Positions 19,793 to 29,314 are shown, counted from the first letter of the stretch. The stretch is DNA of 64,000 nucleotides from Novosphingobium endophyticum (GCF_014640675.1 NZ_BMHK01000006.1:120877-184876); one strand, 5' to 3'. The notes: generated by a model not told the origin, from the sequence alone. Translations and numbers: made by a program.

Positions 19793-20849
19793 ATGGCACT
19801 TACGAAGAGATGGGCTGGCCGCGTTTGGGGCACGAATGTTGGCAACGTATTCGTCACCCTAGAAGGTGAAGATGCTGCGCTGACCGGCACACTTCGGATA
19901 AATGAGCCGAGCGTTGGCATTGCCGTGTACGCGGTGCAAGGCACGTTCGACGCCCCCCCCTGACGTTGACCGGCCAACCGCAGGCACAAATCGAGGGCGT
20001 CGAGTTTGGACAGCTCTCCGTCACCGGCACCATGAACGCCAAGGGCGAAATCAACGGCGATTGGCAGACCACAATCGGTTCGGCCGGGACCTTCGTGCTC
20101 TTTCCCCATGCAGCCGGTGAGCAGACCGACGATGTGCAACGAGCCGAGCAATTCCACACGGCCCGCTTCAATTTCGGCGCTATTGAAATTGATAAGGAAC
20201 AGATCACGGAAATCGCTGAGAACATCAGGCGCGAGTTTCCTAGCGTCATTGTTACCGAGGTCGCAGGCACTGAGCAGGCTCGCTACCTTGAGGACTTCAA
20301 GCAGCTGCAATTCACCGTCGACCGCGCCGAGATCATCAAGATATTCGCGCAAAAGCCCGATGGGAGCGGCGCGAATCAGGTGATCTCAATCGAATTTGGC
20401 CCGCAGGTGAATACGGCCATGACCCAAGGGCGAACGAGGCGTGGGTACTCGGCCAGCTTGAGACGTTGAAGCGCGACCTGAAACGGTACGAGCGCACTTA
20501 CATCACGAATTTCAAGCGATGGGGCATCGGCATCAATCAAGTGATGCTGCTGGCAGCTATCGTGTTCCTCCCCAGCCTGGGTAACTTGAAGGACCGCGCG
20601 ATCCTGATGGGCGTGGTTCTGGCCCTGATCTTCGGGGTCAACTGGCTGCACTCGCGGTATGTGCCCTACGCGGCGATCTACTTGCGCGAAAAGAAGAAGG
20701 GCTGGTTCGGGAAGGCTTGGCCGAGGGTCGCCTCATGGGGGATCGGTATCGTGGCGGTTGTGATCGGCACCTTGGCAGCGGCCTACCTCCAAGGGGCGCT
20801 CAAGATACCTTCGCCGCCACCCGCTATCGAGGCACCCAAGGACAAGTAG
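19793..20849 (+). pseudogene. Frameshifted two-part membrane-associated protein gene
   Basis: Three consecutive frames together make one plausible protein. Frame A starts at ATG 19793 (MALTKRWAGRVWGTNVGNVF, then TLEGEDAALTGTLRINEP) and loses register at a run of seven C near 19957-19963. Frame B continues TLTGQPQAQIEGVEFGQLSVTG to about 20410. A second shift near 20410-20440 leads into frame C, which reads NEAWVLGQLETLKRDLKRY and then two transmembrane helices up to PPPAIEAPKDK. Restored, it would have about 350 residues: a beta-rich N-terminal half and a C-terminal membrane anchor. I cannot assign a function. The shifts could be real decay or homopolymer sequencing errors. Confidence 0.7.
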
Positions 20850-21056
20850 GCGATTAGATTGCGTAGGAACTGACGTCACGCCCCCTGCAGCGTTTGCATA
20901 CGGGCGGCGGGGCGGTACACTTCTTGGGTCGAGCCGTGAACGCTGATCGCCGGAACGGCCGGGGAGAGCAGACAGCCGCAGACGACGCCCGGCTCCATGC
21001 CGGCCATCGCCGCGTCGGACCGCGCGGGACTCGGATTACCAAGCACGAAAAACACC

Positions 21057-21105
21057 TTGACTTCGGCCCCTGTGTTCGATATTTCCATATTTATCGAATC
21101 ATTGG
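21057..21105 (+). promoter_or_regulatory. Promoter/operator of the arsenic operon
   Basis: TTGACT at 21057-21062 and TATTTC at 21080-21085 with a 17-base spacer, in an unusually A/T-rich patch. The following TATTTCCATATTTATCGAAT has imperfect dyad character and lies just before arsR, as expected for an autoregulating ArsR operator. The exact operator is inferred. Confidence 0.6.
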
Positions 21106-21113
21106 AACATGTG

Positions 21114-21464
21114 ATGGAAGCCAACCGCGTCATCCGCGCCCTGTCTGCTCTGGCGCAGGAGCATCGACTTGCCGCATTCCGGCTGCTGGTACAGGCAGGC
21201 GAGGATGGCATCGCTGCCGGTTCGCTGGCGGACCTGCTCGACGTGCCTCCTTCCTCGATGAGCTTCCACCTTGCCCAACTGGCCAATGCCGGGCTCGTTA
21301 CCCAGCGGCGGGAGAGCCGCTCGATCATCTATTCGGCCGACTATGCCGCGATGAACGGCCTGATGGGCTACCTCACCGAAAACTGCTGCGGCGGCGTTCC
21401 CTGTACCGACACGGGTGCCGAGGCTGCCGCCTGTCCTTCCGATCCCGAAAGAAAGAGCGCCTGA
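21114..21464 (+). CDS. arsR: ArsR family arsenic-responsive repressor
   Basis: Winged-helix repressor of 116 residues. The recognition helix is in VPPSSMSFHLAQLANAGLV and the wing in RRESRSIIYSAD. A C-terminal CCGGVPC (C91, C92, C97) resembles the three-cysteine As(III) site described for Acidithiobacillus-type ArsR rather than the helix-alpha3 CVC site of the E. coli type. A GTG immediately before the ATG is an alternative start. It overlaps arsI by one base and presumably represses the whole operon until arsenite or antimonite binds. Confidence 0.9.
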   Translation: MEANRVIRALSALAQEHRLAAFRLLVQAGEDGIAAGSLADLLDVPPSSMSFHLAQLANAGLVTQRRESRSIIYSADYAAMNGLMGYLTENCCGGVPCTDTGAEAAACPSDPERKSA

Positions 21465-21934
21465 TGAAACGGTTCCATGTGCATGTCGGCGTTACCGACA
21501 TCGACAAGTCGATCGCCTTCTATTCCAGCCTGTTCGACGCCGAACCCGCCGTGGTGAAGCCCGATTATGCCAAGTGGCTGCTCGACGATCCGCGTATCAA
21601 CTTCGCCATCTCCATGCGCGAGGACGCCGCCAAGGGGATCGAGCATCTGGGCATGCAGGTCGCGGACAGGGCCGAGCTGGCCGAAGTCTACGACCGGCTC
21701 ACGGCTGCCGACCGCCCGGTGCTGGAAGAAGGGGCGACCACCTGCTGCTATGCGCGGTCGGAGAAAAGCTGGATCGCCGATCCCGACGGCGTGGTGTGGG
21801 AAGCCTTCCTGACCGAAGGCGATAGCACGACCTATGGCGGCAGCCCCGATCTCGATCGGCTCGTCTCGGCCAATGCCGCATCCGGCGCCTGCTGCTCGCC
21901 GCAGGTGGCACCGGCAAAATCCTCCTGCTGCTGA
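21464..21934 (+). CDS. arsI: ArsI/CadI family metalloenzyme, probable C-As lyase
   Basis: A 156-residue vicinal-oxygen-chelate protein. Members called ArsI are Fe(II) dioxygenases that cleave the carbon-arsenic bond of trivalent methylarsenicals; CadI relatives are known only as cadmium-induced. Likely iron ligands H5, H61 and E113 and the substrate cysteine pair C94-C95 (GATTCCYAR) are all visible at the spacing reported for ArsI. The C-terminal tail adds two more cysteine pairs (ACCSP and a final SSCC), which may bind metal. Start and stop overlap arsR and nearly abut arsC. Confidence 0.85.
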   Translation: MKRFHVHVGVTDIDKSIAFYSSLFDAEPAVVKPDYAKWLLDDPRINFAISMREDAAKGIEHLGMQVADRAELAEVYDRLTAADRPVLEEGATTCCYARSEKSWIADPDGVVWEAFLTEGDSTTYGGSPDLDRLVSANAASGACCSPQVAPAKSSCC

Positions 21935-21941
21935 GGCTTTC

Positions 21942-22442
21942 ATGTCCGATAGACCGCTGAACGTGCTGTTTTTGTGCACGGGCAACTCCGCGCGCTCGAT
22001 CCTGGCCGAGGCCATCCTCGCTCAGGACGGCGAAGGTCGCTTTCGCTCCTACAGCGCGGGGAGCAATCCCGCCGGCACCGTCAATCCCTGGGCGATCCAT
22101 ACGCTGAAAACGCTGGGCTATCCGGCGGAGGGCTATCGTTCGAAAAGCTGGAACGCGTTCGCCAACGGGCCGGAGTTCGACCTGATCTTCACCGTGTGCG
22201 ACAATGCGGCGGCGGAGAGCTGCCCCGTCTGGCCGGGCCGCCCCACCAGCGCGCATTGGGGCATTCCCGATCCGGCGGCCGTGGAGGGAAGCGATGCAGA
22301 GAAGGCCGCAGCCTTCCTCGACGCGTTCCGCATGCTCAAGCGGCGGATCGACCTGCTGCTCACGCTTCCGATCGCGAGCCTGGAGGCACTGGCGCTGCGC
22401 GAGAAGTTGCAGGCCATCGGCCGCGAGGCGGACGAGCAATGA
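21942..22442 (+). CDS. arsC: Arsenate reductase / low-molecular-weight phosphatase family protein
   Basis: A 166-residue protein with the phosphatase P-loop CTGNSARS (CX5R) close to the N-terminus and the acid-loop region WGIPDPAA. In ars operons proteins of this fold reduce arsenate to arsenite with thioredoxin or glutathione support; elsewhere they are phosphatases. Additional cysteines in [15 protein letters not shown] are typical of operon-encoded members. It overlaps acr3 by 4 bases, so arsenite produced would be exported directly. Confidence 0.85.
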   Translation: MSDRPLNVLFLCTGNSARSILAEAILAQDGEGRFRSYSAGSNPAGTVNPWAIHTLKTLGYPAEGYRSKSWNAFANGPEFDLIFTVCDNAAAESCPVWPGRPTSAHWGIPDPAAVEGSDAEKAAAFLDAFRMLKRRIDLLLTLPIASLEALALREKLQAIGREADEQ

Positions 22443-23509
22443 CCGCGACAACCGCTGATTTCGAAGCCCGCGCGGCGGGCCTTGGCCTTTTCGAGAAGTG
22501 GCTGTCGGTCTGGGTTGGCGCGGCTATCCTCGCCGGCATTGCGCTCGGCAATCTTGCGCCGGGGATATTCGCCTCGATCGCCTCGATCGAATACGCCTCG
22601 GTCAATCTCGTCGTCGCCGGGCTGATCTGGGCGATGATTTTCCCGATGATGGTGGCGGTCGATTTCGGCGCCGTGCGCCGCGTCGGCGACAAACCCAAGG
22701 GCCTCGTCATCACGCTGGTGGTCAACTGGCTGATCAAGCCCTTTACGATGACAGCTCTGGGCGTGTTGTTCTTCGAGATCGTCTTCGCGGACATCATCGC
22801 GCCCGCCGATGCGCAGCAGTACATCGCCGGACTGATCCTGCTCGGCGCCGCGCCCTGCACGGCGATGGTCTTTGTCTGGTCGCAGCTGACCCGGGGCGAT
22901 CCCGCATACACACTGGTGCAGGTGGCGGCGAACGACCTGATCATGATCGTCGCCTTCGCCCCCATAGTGGCGCTGCTTTTGGGCGTGACGGACATCGCCG
23001 TGCCGTGGGAGACGCTGCTGCTCTCGGTCGCGCTTTACGTCGTCATACCGCTGGCGGCGGGGGCCTTCGTTCGCCGCCGCCTGCTGACAAGCCATGGCGG
23101 CGACGAACACGCGGTGTCTGATTTTACCGGCCGGATGAAGCCGCTCTCCATCGTCGGCCTGCTGCTGACCGTGCTGCTGCTGTTCGGCTTCCAGGCCGAG
23201 ACCATCGTTGGCCGCCCGCTGCTGATCGCGCTGATCGCGGCGCCGATCATCATCCAGAGCTACGGAATATTCTTCATCGCCTATGGCGCGGCCAAGGCGT
23301 GGAAGGTTCCGCATGCGGTAGCCGCTCCTTGCGCGCTCATCGGTACGTCCAACTTCTTCGAACTCGCCGTGGCGGTGGCCATCGGTCTGTTCGGGCTGGG
23401 AAGCGGAGCGGCCTTGGCTACCGTGGTCGGTGTCCTCGTCGAGGTTCCGGTCATGCTCTCGCTTGTCGCGATCGCGAACAGGACGCGCAATCGCTTCACC
23501 GGCGACTGA
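22439..23509 (+). CDS. acr3: ACR3 family arsenite efflux permease
   Basis: A 356-residue inner-membrane carrier with about ten helices that exports arsenite using the proton gradient. The conserved cysteine-containing segment [13 protein letters not shown] and the later [18 protein letters not shown] identify ACR3 rather than ArsB. It is the last gene of arsR-arsI-arsC-acr3. Its stop codon lies only a few bases from the break in a type I secretion ATPase gene on the other strand, so it marks the edge of the acquired segment. Confidence 0.93.
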   Translation: MTATTADFEARAAGLGLFEKWLSVWVGAAILAGIALGNLAPGIFASIASIEYASVNLVVAGLIWAMIFPMMVAVDFGAVRRVGDKPKGLVITLVVNWLIKPFTMTALGVLFFEIVFADIIAPADAQQYIAGLILLGAAPCTAMVFVWSQLTRGDPAYTLVQVAANDLIMIVAFAPIVALLLGVTDIAVPWETLLLSVALYVVIPLAAGAFVRRRLLTSHGGDEHAVSDFTGRMKPLSIVGLLLTVLLLFGFQAETIVGRPLLIALIAAPIIIQSYGIFFIAYGAAKAWKVPHAVAAPCALIGTSNFFELAVAVAIGLFGLGSGAALATVVGVLVEVPVMLSLVAIANRTRNRFTGD

Positions 23510-23514
23510 TACCA

Positions 23515-24606
23515 GGCTGCCAGCGCATTGCCGGCCTTCAGCCTGAAGCTGACGTCCATGACCGCCACCTTGCGGATGCCGGGCGGCGCGGCGGCCAGCC
23601 CTTGCACCGCCAGTTCCCGCTTCGGCCGTTTCAGCCCCATGGGCGGAACCCGGAAAGGCACGGCGCCGAACAGATCGCGCAGACGGCCGAGGGCCTGGCG
23701 GCTTGAGATCATGCCTTTCCAGTTGCCGATCATCTGTTCGACCGGCGCCAGCGCACGGGCCGAAAGAATGGACGCCGCGATGATGATCCCCCCGCTGGCG
23801 TTCCCGTTGATCACGAGGAAGGCACCGAGCGCCAGCGTGGCCGATTGCAGCAGCATCCGGAACGCCTTGGTCGAGCCGGTCAGCGTGCTAGATATGTAGG
23901 AATAGCGGTCGTTGGCGCGCAGGTATTCCGCCTCGATCGCATGCCATTCGCGCCGCCGGGCGGTCGCCATGCCAAGGGCTTTCAGCGTTTCGGCATCGCG
24001 CAAGGTCGCCTCGGCCAGGGTCAGCCGTTTCGCGCCCGAACGCATCGTCTCCAGGGCGAGCAGCTCGGTCATGCGGTTGTTGACCAGCATTAGGGCGACC
24101 AGCACGAGAACGCCCGCCAGAGCCAGCAGGCCGATGCTCCAGTGGAACACCGTGAGGATGAGCAGATAGACGAGCACCCACGGCAGATCGGCTATGGCAA
24201 GCGGCCCCGCCCCCGAGAGATAGCCGCGCACCGTATCGGCATCGCGCACCACCTGCGTGCCGTTCGGAATCGGCCCGCGCGCCAGTTCGTGGCGCGAGAG
24301 GACGTCGAGCACCCGGTCGCTGATGCCGCGCATGAACAGCGATCCGACCTGAACCATGACCCGGCCGCGCACGACATCGAGCACAGCCTGGAAGCCGTAG
24401 GCCAGGGTCACCAGCACCAGCAGGCTGACGAGCGACGGAACGCTGCGACTGGGGATCACGTCGTCATAGACGAGCAGCATGAAGAACGAGCCGGAGAGGA
24501 GCAGCACGTTATAGACGCTGCTGATCGCCAGCACCGGCAGCAGGACACGCCGCAATGGCGCGATGGCCTTCTTGAGCTCGGTGGACAGCCTGACGGCGAA
24601 TATCAT
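23515..24606 (-). pseudogene. Type I secretion ABC permease/ATPase, truncated before the ATPase
   Basis: The 5' two-thirds of a PrtD/HlyB-like transporter gene: membrane domain with about six helices (VLLPVLAISSVYNVLLLSGSFF onward), the family segment RSGGIIIAASILSARALAPVEQMIGNW-like at about residues 270-300, and the beginning of the nucleotide-binding domain (AVMDVSFRLKAGNALA). The similarity stops exactly where Walker A (GxxGSGKST) should follow; beyond is DNA belonging to the acr3 end. About 210 residues of ATPase and any membrane-fusion protein gene below it are missing, so the product cannot drive export. Confidence 0.85.
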
Positions 24607-24774
24607 TCAAAGTCATCCGCGAAAACACGGTAACTCAATATCGGCCCGCACCGGAATGGCGATCACTAGCTGATCCGATCTGGAGCCAAACCGGATGCAG
24701 TCGCGGTTCTCTTGGGAAACTCCGCGCCTAGAATGGCCCCGCATATCGAGCGCTGCACTGCCAAGGGGTTCCGG

Positions 24775-26253
24775 GTGAAATTCATCGCATTGCTGCGGCT
24801 CGTCCCTGTGCTCTTCGCGGTGCTCCCCCTCCCGGCGGCACGCGCCGACACCCTCGAGGAGGCGGTGCGCAAAGCCTATGACAACAATCCGGGCCTTGCC
24901 GGAAACCGTGCGCTCACGCGGGCAGCGGACGAACTGGTCACCCAGGCCAAGGGTGCATACGGTCCGAGCCTGACCCTGAGCGCGAGCCACGACTATTCGC
25001 TGCGGCGGACCGCGATCGAGGACAGCATCTTCGAGGAAGAAGGCTTCGGCACGACGGCTTCGGTCACGCTGTCCCAGCCGATCTTCACATCGGGACGGCT
25101 AGCCTCGGGTCTCGATGCGGCAAGGGCGGGCCGGATGGTCGCGCGGGAGAACTTGCGCGCCGGCACCCAGCAGCTGATTCTCGACGTCGTCAGCGCCTAT
25201 GCCTCGCTGCGGCGCGATATCGCGCTCTACGGCGTGGCGAAGGAAATCCACGGGCTGCTGCGACAGCAGCGCGACGTGACGCTGGCGCGGTTCCGGCTGC
25301 GCGATTCTACGCAGCCCGATGTCGACCAGACCGACAACCGGCTACAGATCGCCGCCAGACGCGTCATCGTCGCCCGCGCCGCGGTGGAGGCCAGCGCGGC
25401 GCGATACCGCAATCTGGTGGGCACCTATCCGGAAAGGCTCGAGCCGCTACCGGCCCTGCCCGACCCGCCGACGCTCGAGACGCTTTACGTGGAGGCCGAA
25501 GCACACAACCCGGCGCTCCCGGCCGCCAGATTTACCGAGCGGCGATCGCGCGCGGCCGTCGCCGCCGCCCGCGCCGCAATGGGACCGCAGGTGAGCGTCT
25601 TTGCCACGGGACAGCGCGCGCCTGTGACGCCCTATCAGAACACCAACCACACCGAATCGATCGTCGCCGGCGTCGGCGTGACGATGCCTCTCAATTCGGG
25701 CGGCCAGCTCTCCGCCGCCGTGCGCGAGGCCACCCAGCGCAATCTGGCCGATCAGCAGTTCACCGAGCAGACGCGGCGCGACATGCGCGAAACCCTCGCC
25801 ACCGACTGGAACCTGTACCGGGCCGCGAGCGAGGCCCTGCCGCGCTATCAGGCCGCCGTGCGCGCGGCGGAAAGCGCGGTCGCGGGCGTGAAGCAGCAGG
25901 AGACCTCGGGCATCCGAACACTGCGCGATGTGCTCGATGTCACCAACGACCTGCTCACCGCGCGCACCAGCGCGGCCGAAACGCAGGCAGAACTCTACAT
26001 CCGCAAGGCCGCCGTGCTGCGCGATACCGGACTGCTGACGATCGGGCTGTTCTCGGACGAGGCGGCGTACGATCCGGACAGCTACAGGCCCACGGCCTCC
26101 GTTCTTGCCGGTCTGCCGCTGCGCCCGGCGCTCGATCCGATCGACCGCCTCCTGCGCGATTCCCATGTCCGCCCGACGCGGATCGAAATCGAAGACTCCG
26201 CGGCTTTCGAATGGGAGGGCACGCACGACGCCGCTCCGCAACCGCCGCGATAG
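24775..26253 (+). CDS. TolC family outer membrane channel protein
   Basis: A 492-residue outer-membrane factor. The GTG at 24775 is preceded by AAGGGG and opens a signal peptide ending LPLPAARA; an upstream ATG at 24733 would prevent a normal signal. Two TolC repeats are evident, with DTLEEAVRKAYDNNPGL in the first, SVTLSQPIFTSGR at the first barrel strand and GVTMPLNSGGQ at the second. It diverges from the truncated secretion ATPase, so it was probably the exit channel of that type I system. It may now serve efflux pumps or be without a partner. Confidence 0.88.
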   Translation: MKFIALLRLVPVLFAVLPLPAARADTLEEAVRKAYDNNPGLAGNRALTRAADELVTQAKGAYGPSLTLSASHDYSLRRTAIEDSIFEEEGFGTTASVTLSQPIFTSGRLASGLDAARAGRMVARENLRAGTQQLILDVVSAYASLRRDIALYGVAKEIHGLLRQQRDVTLARFRLRDSTQPDVDQTDNRLQIAARRVIVARAAVEASAARYRNLVGTYPERLEPLPALPDPPTLETLYVEAEAHNPALPAARFTERRSRAAVAAARAAMGPQVSVFATGQRAPVTPYQNTNHTESIVAGVGVTMPLNSGGQLSAAVREATQRNLADQQFTEQTRRDMRETLATDWNLYRAASEALPRYQAAVRAAESAVAGVKQQETSGIRTLRDVLDVTNDLLTARTSAAETQAELYIRKAAVLRDTGLLTIGLFSDEAAYDPDSYRPTASVLAGLPLRPALDPIDRLLRDSHVRPTRIEIEDSAAFEWEGTHDAAPQPPR

Positions 26254-26261
26254 TTCCCTCC

Positions 26262-27212
26262 TCAGCCCGCCGGCCGGCACAAGTCGGCGACGAAGCCCCG
26301 GTGGTCCGAACCGACGTCCGGCCCGATCCTGATCGCCGTCACCCGCCAGTCCCGGCCCACGATAAGGTGATCGATCTGCCACAGACCGGGCAGGGAACGG
26401 CCGCGAATCGTGCTGGGCCAGGTCGGCCGCCCGGTTGGCGTCACCCGCAGGCCATTGCGCGCCGCGAAGTCCCGCAAGAGCCGCATCCTTGGCGACATGT
26501 TGAAATCCCCCATGATCAGGGCGCTGGCGGAATGGCCCAAGTATTCGTCGAGTTTCAGCAACTCGTAACGTTGTGCGCCGACCGGCAATGGACGTGAAAG
26601 GTGGACGGCAAATATGCGCGTGTCGGGCAGAGCCTGACGGTCGGCGCCTGTCGTACCGGACCCGAACGTCATCGTCACGGCCGAAAGCGCCTTGCGGTTG
26701 TCCGCATCGCCATGGGCCAGCGATTGCGCGCCCAACGGCGCCGCGCGCGAATACAGCAGCGTCGAGCAACGCCCGCCGCCAAGGCAGGACCGCCAATAGG
26801 GATAGCGCTCCTGCAACACGTTCCGTAGTGCCAGACCCGTCCTGAGTTCGGCCACGCCAACGACTTGCGGCTGTTCCGCGTCAAGCCAGTCGGCGATCCG
26901 GTCCGGCTGCTCGGGATGATGGGCGTTGATCCAGGCGACACGCAACCGCTGGGCCGAAGGGCCGCACGTTACCGGCTCGGATCTCTCCGGGAACAGCACC
27001 GCGAGACCCGGAACGCAGCACAGAAGAAGCAGCACCCGCCCAGGCCAGCGCCGCGCGCGAAACGCCAGGAACACAGCCAGCAACAGGCTGCCTGCCGCCA
27101 GTGGCGCCGCCGCCAGGTTGATCAGATCGAGTACGGCGTAGCTGCCGCCAAACCGCGCGGCGGCTAGAAGCAGAAGGCAGACGACAAGCCCGAACCGGGC
27201 GGCACGGTGCAT
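26262..27212 (-). CDS. Membrane-anchored endonuclease/exonuclease/phosphatase family protein
   Basis: A 316-residue protein: two or three N-terminal transmembrane helices (residues 1-75), then an EEP domain facing the periplasm. Visible motifs are RVAWINAHHPE, VVGVAEL (metal glutamate), MGDFNMSP (catalytic D and N), and a terminal GSDHRGFVADL (catalytic histidine). Substrates of membrane EEP proteins are usually phosphodiesters or lipids, and this one is not assigned. The start at ATG 27212 lacks a clear ribosome site; an in-frame TTG at 27269 would add 19 residues. Confidence 0.82.
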   Translation of the reverse strand: MHRAARFGLVVCLLLLAAARFGGSYAVLDLINLAAAPLAAGSLLLAVFLAFRARRWPGRVLLLLCCVPGLAVLFPERSEPVTCGPSAQRLRVAWINAHHPEQPDRIADWLDAEQPQVVGVAELRTGLALRNVLQERYPYWRSCLGGGRCSTLLYSRAAPLGAQSLAHGDADNRKALSAVTMTFGSGTTGADRQALPDTRIFAVHLSRPLPVGAQRYELLKLDEYLGHSASALIMGDFNMSPRMRLLRDFAARNGLRVTPTGRPTWPSTIRGRSLPGLWQIDHLIVGRDWRVTAIRIGPDVGSDHRGFVADLCRPAG

Positions 27213-27285
27213 CGGGGAGAGCCGGCGGCCGTGGCCTCGCCTCGCAACGGATGCCCAGCGATTCTGCAAGTCGGGTCCCCTCGGC

Positions 27286-27363
27286 TCAGATCCTCGTAGC
27301 CGCGCGCGGGTGGCAGGTCAGCGACAGCGTCAGGCTGGCAAGCGCTGCGAAGCAGATGCGCAT
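27286..27363 (-). CDS. Possible 25-residue small protein
   Basis: MRICFAALASLTLSLTCHPRAATRI, preceded at ideal distance by ACAGGAGA, the best ribosome site in this stretch. The product is a short hydrophobic segment with basic ends, like a small membrane peptide or leader. It lies between the LysR gene and the phosphodiesterase-like gene on the same strand. No family is known to me, and chance cannot be excluded at this length. Confidence 0.4.
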   Translation of the reverse strand: MRICFAALASLTLSLTCHPRAATRI

Positions 27364-27410
27364 GAAACGATCTCCTGTCTGCGCGGGAGGCGCGGCCGCG
27401 CCACGTCGAA

Positions 27411-28295
27411 TCAGAGGCCCGCCTGCAGCAACCACTCGTGGAAGATGCGCACAGGGCGCGTTTCGAGCGCTTTGGGGCGGCAGATGAACCAGTAGCGATA
27501 AGGGCTGTCGACATTCGTGTCGAAGAGAAGCGCGAGCCGGTTGTCATGCGCGCGGCGGAAGTGGTCGTCATGCATGATCGCGATGCCGAGGCCCTGCGCC
27601 GCGGCCTCCAGCACAAGCTGCCCCGAATCGAACTTGTCGACCGAGGCCGGCTCGACATCGGACATGCCGATCGCCGCTTTCCACGCGTCGAGGCTTTCGG
27701 GCAGGTCGTTGTGGATCAGGAAGGTCTGCTTGGAGAGCTTTTCCGCGTCGGGGACGGGACCGATCTCCCTGGCGACTTCCGTCGAGACGATGGCGTAGAC
27801 CTTGTTCTGGTCGAGCTGGATCCGGTAGAAACCGGGATCCGGTTCCTTCGAAAGGATGATCGCGGCATCGAGCGTATCGCCCACCCGATCCTCAAGGTGC
27901 GTGCCGGTGTCGATGTCGATGTGCAGGCGCGGGTGCAGCTTGCGCAGTTCGGGCAGTCGCGGGAACAGGCGCTGGCCGCCGAACAGCGAGGGCACGCCGA
28001 GGTGCAGTCGCCATACCTGCCCGCGATCGATCTGGGATTCCACCGCCTCAGCCAGTTCCTCCAGCTTGGGGCCGACGACATTGTAGAATGCCTGCCCCTC
28101 GTCGGTCAGCTTCATCGACTGGTGCTGCCGCGTGAACAGGCGCTTGCCCGTGAAGTCCTCCAGCGCGGCGACGCGGCGGGACAGGGCGGAAGGCGAAAGC
28201 GCCAGCTCGTTCGCGGCCGCCTTGGCGGAACCAAGGCGTACTACGCGTACGAAGGCCTCAAGCGCGCGCAGGGGGGGCAGTCGGCGGATCGGCAA
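27411..28295 (-). CDS. LysR family transcriptional regulator
   Basis: A 294-residue regulator with the N-terminal helix-turn-helix (LRALEAFVRVVRLGSAKAAANELALSPSALSRRVAALEDFTGKRLF) and a C-terminal effector domain from about residue 90. The N-terminal PPLRALEAFVR type resembles the GcvA/AmpR subgroup. The start is a TTG, and no ATG exists upstream in frame. The target is unknown: the adjacent genes are corC upstream and a small open frame plus a phosphodiesterase-like gene downstream, all on the same strand. Confidence 0.88.
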   Translation of the reverse strand: MPIRRLPPLRALEAFVRVVRLGSAKAAANELALSPSALSRRVAALEDFTGKRLFTRQHQSMKLTDEGQAFYNVVGPKLEELAEAVESQIDRGQVWRLHLGVPSLFGGQRLFPRLPELRKLHPRLHIDIDTGTHLEDRVGDTLDAAIILSKEPDPGFYRIQLDQNKVYAIVSTEVAREIGPVPDAEKLSKQTFLIHNDLPESLDAWKAAIGMSDVEPASVDKFDSGQLVLEAAAQGLGIAIMHDDHFRRAHDNRLALLFDTNVDSPYRYWFICRPKALETRPVRIFHEWLLQAGL

Positions 28296-28362
28296 TGGAG
28301 TTCTTTTCGTCGCTGTGGCTGGTCACGCGATCCGCACTGCGGATCGCGCGGCCCTATGTGAG

Positions 28363-29286
28363 CTATTCGTGCTCGTTTTCCAAGCCTTCCCGTGGCGGAT
28401 GAAGACGAAGGCGGGTCACATGGCGTTCATTGCCTTCGATAATCTCGATCCGCCAGCCGCTGTCATGCTCCAGGATCGTGCCCACCTGCGGAACCTGCTC
28501 GGCCAGGACGAAAGCCAGGCCGCCCAGGGTATCCACAGCTTCCTCGACTTCGGCCAGGCGCGAATCGATGCGTTCGGCGACTTCCTCCAGCTCGACCCGC
28601 GCGTCGGCCTCCCACATGCCGTCCTCGAGCGGGATCAGCAGTTCGCCGGGCGTCTCGTCGTGTTCATCCTCGATATCGCCGACGATCTCCTCGACGAGGT
28701 CCTCGATGGTGATGATGCCGTCGGTGCCCGAATATTCATCGATCACCACGGCCAGGTGCGTGCGCCGCGCGCGCATGTCGGCCAGCACGTCGAGCGCGCC
28801 GCGCGACTGGGGCACGTAGAGCGGCTGGCGCAGGAGGTCACTCCAGTCGAGCGGCGCCTGATCGCCGCGCGCGAGGATCGGGAACACGTCCTTGATGTGG
28901 ATCATGCCCTTTATCTCGTCGAGCGATTCGCCGTAGACGGGCATGCGGCTGTGGCCATGCTCGGCGAAGGCCGCGACCACTTCGTCCCATGTCGCCGACG
29001 CCGGAATCGCGACGATATCCGCCCGCGGCACGGCCACGTCGTCGGCGTCGTGCTCGCTGAAATGGAGCAGGTTGCGCAGCATCTGCCGTTCGAGCAACGA
29101 CAAGTCACCGTTGGACGGGCCGTCCGTCGCGGTGTCGCCCTCGTGTTCGTTGATGACTTCCTCGATCTGCGCGCGGAGCGACTGATCGACGTCGGATTGG
29201 AAAAGTCGCCTGACGACACGCCAAAGCGTGCCGCTACTGTCCGGTTCTCCCGAGCCGGGCTCGGCGTGGCGGCCATTGTCGGCCAT
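28363..29286 (-). CDS. corC: CorC/HlyC family CBS-domain protein (hemolysin-like)
   Basis: A 307-residue cytoplasmic protein with a CBS pair (VPRADIVAIPASATWDEVVAAF to about residue 205, including GMIHIKDVFP and VIDEYSGTDGIITIEDLVEEIVGDIEDEHD) and a C-terminal CorC-HlyC domain (LGGLAFVLAEQVPQVG). Family members are linked to magnesium or cobalt efflux and to envelope integrity. It follows ybeY by about 30 bases, a conserved order in proteobacteria. The lnt gene that usually comes next is absent. Confidence 0.9.
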   Translation of the reverse strand: MADNGRHAEPGSGEPDSSGTLWRVVRRLFQSDVDQSLRAQIEEVINEHEGDTATDGPSNGDLSLLERQMLRNLLHFSEHDADDVAVPRADIVAIPASATWDEVVAAFAEHGHSRMPVYGESLDEIKGMIHIKDVFPILARGDQAPLDWSDLLRQPLYVPQSRGALDVLADMRARRTHLAVVIDEYSGTDGIITIEDLVEEIVGDIEDEHDETPGELLIPLEDGMWEADARVELEEVAERIDSRLAEVEEAVDTLGGLAFVLAEQVPQVGTILEHDSGWRIEIIEGNERHVTRLRLHPPREGLENEHE

Positions 29287-29314
29287 CGTGTCTGGTTACC
29301 CTTTTGATGCAGAA

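Noticed and set aside
20876..21328. Minus-strand protein gene divergent from arsR
   Set aside because: The frame overlaps arsR fully on the other strand, and its unique part has no ribosome site or family pattern.
19341..23515. Integrative island with attachment sites
   Set aside because: The position next to a tRNA and odd composition are suggestive, but I find no integrase gene and no repeat of the tRNA 3' end near the far border.
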